64,000 nt of DNA from the NCBI GenBank assembly GCA_944989445.1, contig CALYLW010000018.1:1778430-1842429 (forward strand), given 5' to 3'. Below are positions 45,342 to 60,300 of this stretch, piece after piece. The notes beneath the pieces are model-generated. The model had not been told where the DNA came from, ran no database searches, and saw only the letters and a program-made list of their open reading frames with translations. Both the position numbers and the translations under genes were made by a program. Origin of the DNA: Ampullaceana balthica. Taxonomy: Eukaryota; Mollusca; Gastropoda; Lymnaeidae. How positions within the stretch are numbered: position 1 is the stretch's first letter; each line of letters starts with the position of its first letter.

Positions 45342-48300
45342 CTGAAAATTGTAAAATCCGATTGTTACACGAAAATACGCAATTAAAATAGACGTCTGTG
45401 TGAATATGATAAGAAAGCAAAACAAAAAAAAATAATAAATAATATTTTTTAAATAAAATGTAAAGAAAATGTGTCTATCCAAAAATAAAAATAAATAAAG
45501 TAGAATGTTTGTAATGCCAAGGAAAAAAAGCATTAAACGTCTACTTTTTATTAGTATTTTTTGTAAACACCATCTTTCCTTCCTGGCAATTGTACATGTC
45601 AGTAAATCTTTGCGTGAATAATAAAGTAGTGCAAATAAAGTGCTTTCATTTGTTGTTGTCTTTTTCAAAACATTTAGCGCTCTTTAAAGATTCGATAACG
45701 TATTCAATAAAATTTCAATAAATCACATCACAAATCAAGTTTTTAGTTAAGACTGTGTTATACGTAGACAGAAAAAGGAAGATACAACTGGATAAGCTAA
45801 TGAAAACATGTTACACGGTGTTCAACAAAACACTATATGAAAGACCTGTAACTAACTCAAGTAGCGTGTAAAACTGTTTTAAATAGCCACGGGAAAAAAA
45901 GCAGCTGCCTTTTTTAAATGACGAAAATACATAATTAAAATGTAATTATTTAAATAAAGAGCTGTCCCAATTAAGCCACATTAAATAAACCTTTTGTTCT
46001 CTTGTTATGTCACCCTCAATGCTACCTTTCATTATTCGTATCTGTCACGCAAGTGAATGAGGTGTCAATAATACATTCTTATCTTAAACAAGGTAACAGT
46101 TAATATGGATTTACTGAGTGAGATCATTCATTAATGCTTTGTTACATTCAAGAAATGCATTTTAACTTGTTCTGTCCCACAATGTAAGAGGGTTTAATGG
46201 GTACATCGGAACATCGCCATCTCAGACCACTCGTTACAGTTCTAAGATTTTTTATAATTTAAATTTTGGATGCATCGAAATCAATCTTGAAATGCCGTTA
46301 AAATACACGCCACACCCTTTTCTGAAATAAATAATTGAGATTTTAAAAATAAATGAATCCATCTTATCTGGCCTTTCTATGAATAGTGTATAGATTTTCT
46401 TTACCATCTGGGAAATATCCTATTACTCATTTCTATGGCAGGGGGGGGGGTCTATAAATTGACTGAAAGCTTTTTTAAGTTTGGCTGAAATTTTTACTCT
46501 TCGTACAAGTTATTTGAACTGTCTAAGCTTTTACAATTTCCAGTTTTTCTATTATTCATAGACACTCGACAGTAATGTATTGAATTAAACTAATTTTTTG
46601 TTCTGCTTTAATAAAAAGAAAACACAAACAAAATAATATGATCTATAACTTTAAAATTAAATAATAATAATGAAATATGTTATTTATTTTCCTTACTTTT
46701 CCTGAATTCGTCTGATAATGTCATCATCTGGGTGTTCAATGCAATATTGGTTGACGTAATGAAAGGACTTGAGGTATCCCACGTATTCGTCCAAGTTCAG
46801 ATTAGCAGACATGTGAAGGTCTTCATACCTAAAATGTAGATCATTTAAATCAAGACCCATATGGAAATGCATGCTGGGGTAACCAAATGAATTAAATGTT
46901 TAATTAGCGGGAATTTTTTTCTAACTCTGTAAATGATGATACATTTTACTGACAAGTAAATTTCATTGAGGTCACGTGTTTGAAGTAAACTTTCGATATA
47001 TTAAAAATAAACAAACGGGTTATTCTTAACGCTGTCCTACATTTATTACATTAAAAACTTTCTGACTTTTTAAAAAAGTAAATGAATAATCAAAGAGCAT
47101 AAGCTTTTTAATACCACGTCTTTGAATTACTTGTGATTATTACCATCTGCGTCAAGAATAGGGCTGTCCATATTGTTGAATAAAACAAACCCGTAAAAAC
47201 AAAGTTTTTGACTATAAATCCCTTATATATGAGGCAAACTAAAAGTATTGATTATGTTCAAACGCGACAAACATTTACAGACTGAATCTGTCTAAACTTC
47301 CCTTTGCTTTACAACCCCTGGGGGGCGGGTGGGAGAGGGGACATATCTGGTCACCAATCGCTGGACCAAGCTCAGCGTGACACGTAAAATGTAAACAAAA
47401 GCACGCCGGTACACCTGGTTAAAACACGAGATGTGTTCACCTATTGCTGGGGTGAAGTCAAGTGACCAGTAAAATGTAAACAATAGCGACTTCTACATAT
47501 AGTTTATATATATAAACTAAAAATGCATTAATTTAATTACGGTACGTTCGATCGATCTGAAATTTTGATACGATGCATTGTTAATTGACACGGGTACGTG
47601 TGCCAATTTTTTTATAGATAAAATCAATGTAGTCAGTGTATTTCAAAGACAAGTAGGCGTCCTGTCATTGATTCATTCAAAGAACCGTAATCTTTTTGTG
47701 TTTTACGATTTTTGTTTCATGCTCAGAGTAAAAAGGTGTATCAAAATATATTGTAGTTTGTCGGGACCGTACCTTTATTTCCCGTTGACAGATACATCTA
47801 CGAAAGCGTTTTCGTGTTAAACGTATTTCACAACAAATATATTTAAAACAAAAAATATTAATTTGATAAATTTTCGAGAGTCGCAATGTGAACACAGAAG
47901 AGCCGCAGTTTTGCCACTGTTGGTAATGACATTGCAGCCACATTTTCATGGGTACCCGGGCGCAATTTTAATACCCGGTTATTTGATCTGCAACGGGTAC
48001 CAGGGAACTTCCCGGGTACCCGTTGACAGGCCTAGTCAAGAACAAAAGTTTGAAAACGCAAAGACGTCCATGTTTCCATACTCCTTTGTTCATTTTCTTA
48101 TGGACATTTAATCAAGAAACATTTTTAAAATCAATTCTTCCAATGAAATGTCTTCTAATGTGTATACCGTGTTAACACGTGACATGGATAATAGCTTTTG
48201 TCATTGAAAATTTTTAATATTTTTAATATCATCCATCGTTTTCTATTCAAGAAATATCCCTTTAAAAACTAAAATAAAAAACAACCCTAAGTATACTGCT

Positions 48301-51300
48301 TGCCTCGACGTTTTCCCGTTTTATCTATAGTTTTTTTTTAAAGAAAGTGAGTTGATGGCAATCACTATTACATAATTGATGAATGCGGGGGAAAATCTTC
48401 ACGAAAATATTCGCCTTGAAGGTCACTTTGACATATTTACGATGTACACTAGTAGACCAGCAGTCTCTAAAGTCTCTTACTTGTCATATCATTTTTATCT
48501 AAGTGCCCTTATTAAAAGCTCACCTCTCCATGTCCACAAAAGGGAAACTTAGAGACTTGTATCGCCCAAACACGATGTCAGCCCTTGATGTCAGATAATT
48601 CTGGAAGAGACTGTTACGTAACTGTGTAAGGGATTTATTTCAATGTATTTCACAAAACTGCTATTCCCAAAAAAAGTTATGAGTAACGAACAATATGTTT
48701 AAACTAATAGCTTAATGATTAATATGATCTTAATATGACTAGTAGAAGTGGTATCTGTCTAGTGTATTCTCATCGTATTTAGAAGAGACGCTATCAGTAT
48801 CATTCGATCAAATTATTTAGGAGGAGCTCTATCTGTTTAATGTAATAGATTGTTTAAAAAGAAACTGATTTTTTAATGTAAGCTCTACTAGTATTGTGTG
48901 CGCTTCTTTTGTTTACTTTCTGTGCGATCAAGAGTTTGAACAGAAATTGTCTAGTTTGAGCCGTGTTTAACTTTAAAGAAAAATTGGCTCCACCAGTTTC
49001 ATGTAAGCGTCCGCGTCGACATTTTCCAACATCTCCAGGTCATAGCAGTAGGCGGCATAAGTCCCTCCTGGTCTTAGAATTCGCTTAGCCTCGTTGTGAA
49101 ATCTAAAGATAACCAAACAAAAAGAAATCAGAAAACGCACACCTTAACAAGACAAGATAGAAATTTGTCAATGAAACAGATCACATATTTCAAGTAAACA
49201 AAAACACAAAACGCTAATTTGAACGCAGGCAGGCGACCATGCACGCACAAACGTGCACCCGATCAAAAGATACACAAAGAGAGACTAGTTCAACGGTGGC
49301 CAAACGGCGGCTCGCGAGCCGCATGCGGCTCTACTGTGTTTACATTGCGGCTCGCGAACAATTTCTGAAATTAAAACTTTTCGTTTGAAATATATAATAT
49401 AAAAAATAAACGAAAGTCTTTAAAAAGCTTGACCGAAACAAAGGGTTGACGAAAATAATGTGGGCTTGATTTAAATTTTAAAAGTTGAAGGGAGCGATTG
49501 GTTTTTGATTTGTGATTATATAAACTGTTAAATTTCTGGTTACGGTTCCGGTAAAAATCCGCATTTCGTAGTCATTACTGTTAGCCAATCCTAAATTTGT
49601 AACCTATTATTTAAAATTTTAATAAAATATGCCAACAGGTTGCAGTAAGTGAAAATATAAAGAAAACATACGTTTTTTTTTACCAGGATGGGAATAGGAC
49701 TTTGCATTTGTCAAAAAAGACTGTAAGTCTATTTGCCTCATCTGTCAAACTCCGCTAGCAAATTGGAAAGCTAGCAATTTGAAGTGACACCATGCAAAAA
49801 GTCATGATGAGTTTGATTCACGGTATCCAATGCAATCTGAATTTAAAAAAGCAAGCTTGCTGGAATGTGTCAGCAGCAGACACTACTTGCTGTTTTCAGC
49901 AAAGAAGGGGTCACTACAACTGAGTCAAGTTATGCCATCACTTGGAATATTTCTCATGCTAAACGACCTTATTCTGATGGGGACTTTATTAAGAAGAATT
50001 TCGAGGAAAGAATTTCAATAGTCAATGGTAGATCCAAATAATTCATTATTTCGGCGACTGATAAAACACATTCCAATGTAACGCCACACTATGAAAGACG
50101 CACGGTATATCAGACATGAACACTGATATTGAAGGAAAAATGAGGAATGATTTAAAGAATTATGTAGCTTTCAGTTAGGCCCTTGATGAATCAACAGATT
50201 TTCAAGATATGCCGCTATTGTCAGTGTTCCTTTCTACTGTTTCATTAGAGGTTGCTTTAAGAGAGGAGCTATCACTCTCACCTGCCAGAGCTAAAATATC
50301 CTCAACTTAAGAAAGCTAGTTTCAGAATTAGCTCCATGTTCGGTATAACCTACTACTATGAATCTTTGTGCTCCACAATGAAGGTAATATAATAAAAGCA
50401 CTGAGCAGTAACTAGTAACCAGCGTCTGAAAAAACTTCTTCGCACCATAACTACTAACTACCAACCAGATTTAAAGAAACATGCTAGTTCAAAGGCTTCT
50501 CATCAGAATAATAACACTTCAGCTTTAATATAATAATTATGAGTCTATATGCAGTTTGTTTCTATTAAAAATGTACATTTTTAAATGTGTCAATTGTGTT
50601 AGTGTAAAGCATTTATTTTTTCAACATACATGCAAGGTTAAAACAATTAAATATATTAAAGTAATAAATCCCAATAAATAATTAAAAATACTTTTTTTTA
50701 AAGCACAAAAGGAATTTTTCAATGTGGCTCTCGGCAATTTTTTAAACTTCTAAAATGGCTCTCGATTACTACGGGCCTGGCCACCCCTGGACTAGTGTAT
50801 GAAATAAGCAATTTTAGAAGGAGCACGCATAAAGCTATATATCTTCCAAAAGAAAATACATACCACCTGCTCTTAAGAATAATTGCTTACATCAATGCAT
50901 TTTGTGATTAAACTAATTAAAATAACTTATAAGGCTCAGCACAATAAACTGACACACGTTCATACACGTGAGATTAATGTAAGAATGAATCATTTTCATA
51001 AGATCAAACATTTCTTAAATAATAATAATTTGATAATTTGTATAGCGCAGTACCCGCAGCAGCAACTGGGCTCACAGCGCTTCACATAAAAATGGTAACA
51101 CAAATATAAATATTAATGAATCCAATGTTAAGCATTCATATCCTAACTGAAGCATCTAACGACATGACAGTGTACATAAGCTTATATTAAAAGGACAATG
51201 GACATTTTGGACTTGAAAAAATATTGATTACTTGTTTATATTGACCCAATGAAGGCTGCATCCGGTAGTGACGAGGTCAACTGATTCAGATGGAAAGCTC

Positions 51301-54300
51301 GACAGATCTTCAGCAAACGAAAGACGTGACATCATGTTTGCTATCTTCTTGGGGAATAGTGCAAGCTGGTCTTCACTGATGTCCACGCCAACCACCTGAT
51401 CATGGATATACGTAGTGTTGTTATAAACCTCACTATTAGAACGTTAAAAATAGAGCACATTCATTAAAAGTGACCCAAGGGTTCTGTTCATTTGCATTCC
51501 AGAGATTTTCCCGGGTTTGGCGGATTGGAGCAGACGTACCTGGTTATTTATCAGTGCGTATGAACTAGGATTGATAAAACATCATCTGAAATCCGCTTAT
51601 CGGTTATGAAAGCGATAATCGGTTTTAAAAATTCCCAAAACGATAATCGAATTTAAAAAAAAATAATTTTTGTTCTAAAAATTCAAAAAGTATTCGAACA
51701 ATATGGCCGCCAAGTTGTGTTTATTTATAAGTTGTGAGCTCTCTGTGCAGTGTGTTTGTAAATTAATACACTTAATTTTTGGCGAAAAGTGTGACGTCTT
51801 AAGTTCATTGATGTCTGAGAGTAACAGGTGGACAGACTTTAAAGGAAGTTGAGAGGTCAGCAAGACAAACGGGGATAGGTGAGATCTTACAAAACGAGCT
51901 GGGCTAGACGGACGAACGTCAGGCGTCCTATCAGGAGAAGCCAAAAGGAGTTGGGTTAATTCAGAACCATTTTGTATTAATTATTTGTCTTACCGTTGTT
52001 TAATTATTTGTATTACCGTTGTTTAATTATTTGTATTACCGTTGCTTAATTATTTGTTCTGCAAGCAATTATTTATTTTATCATTATATGTACGTACTAG
52101 CGAACACACGTCAAAAATGACAGAAGGATTTAGCTGAAATCTATTTATTTTATTTAAAAAATGCACTTTTTTTAGGGCGCCTGAGGCGCCCACCTTTTTC
52201 AAAAGCCCAACTAACTTGTCCTTGTTTGATAAATACGAAATATTAAACTTTCTGAAATGTACACAAAGTATTTTATAATAGGGGTTGCAGGGCGCCTGCG
52301 GCGCCCCTTTTCTTTATTTGATTTTAAAATTAACCATCATCAAATCCTCTTTTTTAAATCCTTTATATTAACTCGTGGTGTCTGCGGCCGACCGACCTTG
52401 CTTGCTTGCTTGTCGCCAAAACTTTTGATCGATTTTTAACCCACTTGCTCGCAAGATAGTGAGCTGAAATTTTGCAGGCAGTTTCGTACCGATGATAAAA
52501 ACAATGTATCAAACTTTCAGATCGATCGCATGTACCGTAATTAAATTATTGATTTTTTAGATTATTTTATTTATTCCTATGTATCATGCTATTTTTTGAG
52601 ATAGAGCGTCGCGGTGCGTATTATATTGAACAACCTTTCTGTCGCGCAATAAGGTGCGTATTTTACTGACAACACTTTTTATAAACCTATTCCTGATCGG
52701 TGCGCATTATATTAAACACGTTTTACGACACAACTGCAATTTTGTATTTTTGGATGGTCTTGCGCTGCGTGTTATAATGAACATTCTTTTAGTTACGTCT
52801 CATACGTAAAGGATTTATAGTCAAAAACTTTGGTTTTTTACGGGTTGTTTTTATAAATCCTTTATATTAACTCGTGGTGTCTGCGGCTGACCGACCGACC
52901 TTGTCGCCAAAACTTTTGATCGATTTTTAACCCACTTGCTCGCAAGATAGCGAGCTGAAATTTTGCAGGCAGTTTCGTACCGATGATAAAAACAATGTAT
53001 CAAAATTTCAGATCGATCGCATGTACCGTAATTAAATTATTGATTTTTTAGATTATTTTATTTATTCCTATGTATCATGCTATTTTTTGAGATAGAGCGT
53101 CGCGGTGCGTATTATATTGAACAACCTTTCTGTCGCGCAATAAGGTGCGTATTTTATTGACAGCTCTTTTTATAAACATATTCCTGATCGGTGCACATTA
53201 TATTAAACATGTTTTACGACACAACTGCAATTTTGTATTTCTGGATGGTCTGGCGCTGCGTATTATAATGAACAATCTTTTCATTACTTCTCGTACACAA
53301 AGGATTTATAGTCAAAAACTTGGTTTTTTACGGGTTTTTCTTATTAAATCCTTTATATTAACTCGTGGTGTCTGCGCCCTTGTCGCCAAAACTTTTGATC
53401 GATTTTTAACCCACTTTCTCGTAAGCTAGCGAGCTGAAATTTAGCAGGCAGTTTTGCGGCGATGATAAAAACAATGTATCAAAATTTCAGATCGATTGCA
53501 TGTACCGTAATTTAATTATTGATTTTTTAGATTATTTTATTTATTCCTATGTATCATGCTATTTTTGAGATAGAGTGTAAGGGTGCGCATTATATTGAAC
53601 AGCCTTTCTGTCGCGCAATTAGGTGCGTATTTTTTTGACAACACTTTTATAAACATATTCCTGATCGGTGCGCATTATATTAAACATGTTTTACGACACA
53701 ACTACAAATTTGTATTTTTGGATGGTCTTGCGCTGCGTATTATAATGAACATTCTTTTAGTTACGTCTCATACATAAAGGATTTATAGTCAAAAACTTGG
53801 TTTTTTTACGGGTTGTTTTTATTACATTGATCCCTTTTCCAAAATTAAAATATGAGCGAAAACAATGACGTCATATAATATTTTTTACAGCGCATATTTA
53901 ATTTGCACACCTTTTGATGCTTTGGTGCAGTAATTTGGTTTTCCCTGCTTTCTTAAATAAGAAGCGTCAGGACTGACAGACCCTTCTTGCTTGACAATTG
54001 CCAATTATATTGTTTATAGTTTGTTTGTAAATATTTGTCATGTAATTATACATTGTTCTCTGTTGTGGACAGAGGTGTTTTGTTTTATTGTGTATATGTG
54101 TACTAATATATATTTAGAGATAGTGTCTACCGTATTTGTTTTATCATTTATATGTGTACTAATATATATTTAGAGATAGTGTCTACAGTATTGGGAACCT
54201 CGTTTAAAGTTAATCATTAATTTCTATACTTCGATACTTGGAGCTCAGTTACCCTCCCTTCTAAGACAAGTTTATGACACTGGAGGCCTCGTCCTAAAGT

Positions 54301-57300
54301 TAACTAATAGATATTAAATATGTGAAAACGTCTTTCTTCTTGAAATGTTAACTTGTTTCAATCTAACTGCTAATTTGTTCTATGAAAATGGATGGATACA
54401 GATAAGTTCCACTGTTAAGATCTTCAATAGATTTAACTCATTTGTTTGACACGTGTGAGTAGAGGAAATTGCCAACACATGTCATATGTCATTACTTTCC
54501 ATGGGCTTCTGCAATGTCTTGTTTTTAACACAATAACTGTTTTTTTCTTGTTTGGTCGCAGTTTTATCTTCCCATTGTTTTATTTTTAATCTACACAAAT
54601 TTGGATTTTTTTTTCTCCGGAGGCAGGGTTTGAACAATCTCAAGGTATTGTAATCATAAGGTACACATTACATTCCAAGGTACATGCCTTCTTCTTTAAA
54701 TTACAAAATGCTTTTATTTTTTCACGCCGACCCGACCAGCTTCCCACCTGATCATGGAAACTTTTTTTACGTTAATTAAAAGACTTTCTATTTCTGCTTA
54801 TATTGGGAAAAAACAACAACAAAACAAAAAAAAACAAAAAAAAACAACAAAAAACTAAAAGAAAACAATGGTCGCTTTTGTCAATGGGTTTTACTTATTA
54901 TAATGTAACTCTCTTGTAGGCGTTCTCTCAATACATAATTTTGTACACAATAATCCTCTGAAGAACTTGTTTCAATAAAACAACTTTAATATGTATACTA
55001 TGTACATGACATATAATTTGAGGTTATACAACGTGGATAACTCTGGCATACATGATGCCATGACACCAGCCAACACTAACACTCGTGATGCAACCGTGAC
55101 AGCTTTGAAAGAACAAAGGGTATTTAAGAAATTGTTCAAATTAATTAAAAAAATCAAAAACTGTCGAAGCTGATAATGTTCGGCGAAATGAATAAAAATT
55201 TTAGGAACAAAATTAATTGCATTTGTAGCCCAAAATTAACATTTTTTCCTGTCATAGTGTTACAACAATCACATAATCAACAAATTTATTATTTCATATC
55301 GAGGACACACTCGCTGCACTGATTAATTTCGGAATCTGCGTTTGCTTAATCAATTATGTGCGCCAGTACCCGGAATCACCAAATTAGAAAAACACGTAAA
55401 AACATCAAATTCCATTTCCAAAATATACTAAAACAGCAAAAGCTGTTTTTGTATATATCGGCATCCTTCCATCTCGAGAGACGATGGTGCTTCACCGTTG
55501 GGTTGCATTTCCTCGTGTGGCTGAGCAGTCCTATCCTTGAGTGACGGTCTTTTCCACAGCTTTTGCACACGAGTTCTGTGCTTCCCAATGTTTAGTCCAT
55601 TCTACTAGCTCTACTGTCTGTAGCCTCCTCGGCTGCTATGACGCCCTCTTTGACAACTGTGCGCTTCGAAAATCTGTCTTCTGCTTTTGCATTCCCAGTC
55701 ACTTGTGTTTATTCTGGCAGCTTTCATGTCTCTCTGGCAGACATCTTTTTTATATTTATATATACTAGAAATATACCCACTCTTCGTAGCGGGAGTGTGC
55801 TGACCCTTTTTCCCAGTATTAGTTGCTGGTTATTACAACTTGTATTTGCCCAGTTATATTTCAGATTCATCTATTAGTTAAAATCTTATGGGAACAGAGA
55901 TATTCCATTTTAAGGACAAAAAATTAAATATATTTAGAAAAATAGAGAGAGAGAGAGGAATAAAAAACCAACAGACACAATTATTTAATTTTACCATGTT
56001 ACAGCACGAGTTGTTTTCACTTAATGCAGTGCCTTTTAACATTACCTTACTATTTCAAAGATATGATTTATGATTAATGAATCTTGACGACCATAATAAC
56101 TAAATTTACTATTTCATTCCAACTTGTACTAAATAAACATAACTTATAGGTTTTCCGAAAGAGCTCTAACACCCTCGTCACTCATGTATAATTACGACAC
56201 TGCATAGTAACACAATTGTAAATACATGTAATACAATATTTGTAACCGTGTCTATGACATAATGAACAATAGGCGCTATCCCTAAAAAAGGTAAAGACTA
56301 CATAACTTATAGCGCCAATAAACAAAATTATAAATGTACTTTCTAAAATACTTTTTAAAAAAAACCGTCGTATTAAAATTTAAAATGATATTAAGAAATG
56401 TGCACACCATATTTAGACAATAAAAGATTATAGAAAGCTGGCTGCATAAAATAAAGTCGTGTTATAACGTAAATGTACTGGACCACAATAACTCATCATT
56501 TTAAAGTATTCATAGTTGTTTTAACAGGGAAATAATATTTCATACATTTTACGTCTCTAAATTGTACGATTTATATTTACGGTTTTTATGCAATGTGTAT
56601 AATTTCAAAAAGGAATTCTTTTTTTTGTTCCCTATTTCTGATAAGGAATCATATTTTGTCAATTATATTCAATACACACACACCAGAATGTATGTTTGTA
56701 TGTTTCACTTTTCGACTTTCTGTTAGACAGCCACGGAAAAACCAAATGACGGACGGGGACCAAATTTGGCAGGACGGTTCCTTTTACCCTGAAGGTGGTT
56801 TTAAGTTAGTTTTTGTAATTGTCCTTTTTGCCCGAATGCCGTAAATTAAATAATCAGAGAATGCAGAGACAAAGAATAAAAAATTTAACCTCATTTCTGT
56901 ATTGAACAAATTTACGCGGACGTTCAACTGCCGTTCAAAGCGAGTTACCTTTGGTGACGTTTTTTTTCCCCATACTTTATTTTCAGCTGTCGCATTCAAA
57001 AAAATATTATAATGTCTGATTACGGTGCGCACATTTTCGTGTACGCTTCATAATTTGAGCTGTGTAGTTCAAAGAATTGTCATTTTCTTTACTGTTACTT
57101 TCTATATATTAGATAGACACGTAAACATATTTAATTACAACTGCCACACGATGCATTAGATTTAATTGTTTACACGTTTAAATTTAATTGTGAATTTGTT
57201 TTAATTATTTTCTGTTCCATAACTCGACATTTAATAAAAACCTATTTATGTAATAATTGTGTCAGTATTTTTTTCAAGGCTTCATTTTTAGCGGTGCGCG

Positions 57301-60300
57301 TTCTAAAATCTTTTATCGCCTGTTTACAGTGCGCACATTTTCGTGTACGCATCTTAAATTTAGCTGTGTCCTATTAATATAACATTTATATTTTGTTTGT
57401 CTTTTACATAAGCCATTGTTTTTTACATAACCTATACACTTATACTAAATCGGCCTTCGACAATCAACGACGAAGCCATCAATCGTCTACCCCAAGTACC
57501 CACAAACAAAGCACTCGATGACCCCCCAACCTTGCTCGAGACCCACAAAGCAATCTATCTTCTCTCCAGTGGCAAAGCACCTGGTTCTGACTCCATACCA
57601 GCTGAGGTCTACAAGGAGGGGGGGAACAGCCCTGACTGAAAGGCTCCACCAGCTGTTTCTCTTAATATGGCAGCAAGAGACGATCCCGCAGGGCTTCAAA
57701 GATGCCACCATCATACATCTATATAAGCGAAAAGGAAGTAGACAGGCTTGTGACAACCACAGAGGCATATCCCTGCTTTCTATCGCAGGAAAGATCCTTG
57801 CCAGAATCCTCCTCAACCGCCTCACAGTCCACCTTGACCAAGGACTCCTGCCTGAAAGTCAGTGTGGATTCCGAAAAGAGCGAGGAACCATCGACATGGT
57901 GTTCGCTGCCAGGCAGCTCCAAGAGAAATGTCAGGAGCAGAATTCCGCCCTGTTTTCCACCTATGCCGACCTGACGAAGGCTTTTGACACTGTTGGCAGA
58001 GAGGGTCTGTGGAATATCATGGCCAAGAACGGTTGCCCAAGGAAATTCATCGTCTTGGTGCAACAATTCCATGAAGGCATGCAGGCCAGAGTCCAGGACA
58101 GAGGGGAGTTTTCTGATCCTTTCCCAGTCACAAACGGGGTCAAGCAGGGCTGCGTCCTGGAACCAACACTGTTTAGCCTCATGTTTTCCGCAATGCTGAC
58201 AGAGGCCTTCAGAGACGAGGATGTTGGTGTCAACCTGAAGTACCGCATAGATGGCAAGCTGTTCAACCTTCGGAGGCTCCAGGCAAAAACCAAGGTTATG
58301 ACAGACATCATCAGAGACCTGCTGTTCGCTGATGACTGTGCCCTCAAAGCTGTCTCAGAAGTCGACATGCAATGCAGTGTAAACCTGTTCTCCAGCGCCT
58401 GCACAAACTTTGGTCTAACAATCAACACTAAGAAGACTGAGGTCCTCCATCAGCCCGCGCCTGGAAGGCCCTACGTAGAGCCCAACATCACTGTCAACGG
58501 CCAGAGACTCAATACAGTGCACCGGTTCACATACCTAGGCAGCACACTGTCTCAAAATGTCACCATCGATGACGAAGTGAACGTCAGAATTGCTAGAGCC
58601 AGCTCCACTTTCGGCAGGTTGTACCCTAATGTCTGGAACAGAAGAGGCATTACAATCCAGACCAAGCTGAAAGTGTACAGGGCAGTGGTGCTCCCCACAC
58701 TGCTATATGCTTGTGAAACTTGGACTGTTTATCAGCGCCATGCAAGAAAGCTTAACCACTTTCACATGACAAGCCTCAGGAAGATTCTCGGCATGAAGTG
58801 GCAGAACAAAATTCCAGACACAGTGGTACTGACCAGGGCAGGTCTCCCCAGCATCTTCACCCTCCTGATGCAGACCCAGCTTCGCTGGGCAGGGCACGTT
58901 GTCCGAATGCCAGACGAGAGACTGTCAAAGAGAATCTTCTATGGTGAGCTCCAGTATGGCAAGCGGTCCCACGGTGGGCAAAAGAAACGCTTCAAAGACA
59001 CACTAAAAGCCTCAATGAAAGCGTTTGCCATCAATCCAGACACGTGGGAACGAGCTGCAAATGACCGATCCACCTGGCGCTCTTCCATCCACGAAGGTGC
59101 CAAGTCATGCGAGGAAAACCGTATCACCGCCGCAGAAAAGAAGAAGCAAGCCCGAAAGGACCATGCTGTCAACCCTCCAGGAGATGTCGCACTCGTCCCT
59201 TGTCCCTTCTGTTCCCGAACCTTTCGTGCAAGGATCGGCCTAATCAGCCATCTGCGCAAGCACAGATAACCCTCGGATGACTAGAGTGGTCCTCGTCGTA
59301 TCGACGGACGAACGAACACTTATACTATTTAAACTTAGGCTACCGGACCTATTAACATAAGTAGATTAAACTAAATAAAGTGATCCTGAAAACGTGTTAT
59401 TATTTTGTATTGCGAATTGAATATGTTATGTTCATTCCTTTGATGATGGATTAACATAGGCCATTTTTAAAAATCGATTATTGTCATGGTTTCACGTGCG
59501 TTTTTAACATAAAATTGATTTGTTTTTTTTTGTTTTTTTTAAATTAGGAATATAGCCTAATTTCTTACTTTATCGTTATTATCTTTATCTCATAGACGCT
59601 GTTGCAAATATTGTATTAATTACAATTGTGTTACGATGCAATGTCGTAAATATATAAGAGCTTATTTAGTGACGACAGTGGCAGAAATCTTTTGGAAAAA
59701 TGTAAACAAATCAGTGGCCTTTTTTAATGGATACAAACAAACAAACATCTCAACTGAGTTTTATATATTACATATGCGTTTAAATTATTTTATTTCAATT
59801 ATTTTCACGATGCATTGTATTAATACTTACAATGCAATGAATAAAATTGGGAATAATTAAAATTGAATTCATAACTCGACATTTAATTAAAAAGCATAGA
59901 TGTAGCGAGTTTATTTTATGTTGAAAGTGATGGCCTATGTCAATTAAACTTACAATTTAAAACAGTTTACTTAAGCTTTATATACACTATACATTATAAA
60001 CTTTCGATACCGAACGTATTAACAAAAGTTGACTAAATTTAATGAAGTGATCCTGAAAATGCTTAATTAATATCAATTGCGAATTGAATATGTTTTTATG
60101 TTCATTCCTTTGTATTCAGAATAGCATAGGCCAATTATAAAATTGCCTTTTAATCATTTTTAAGATGCGCTTATTAACAGACGGTTGAATCTTCTTTCAG
60201 ATATACAATCTGGTGTGTGTGTGTGTGTGTGTGTGCATTGAATATAATTTACAAAATATTATGCCTTATCCAAAATAGGGAACAAAAAAAAAGATTCCTT

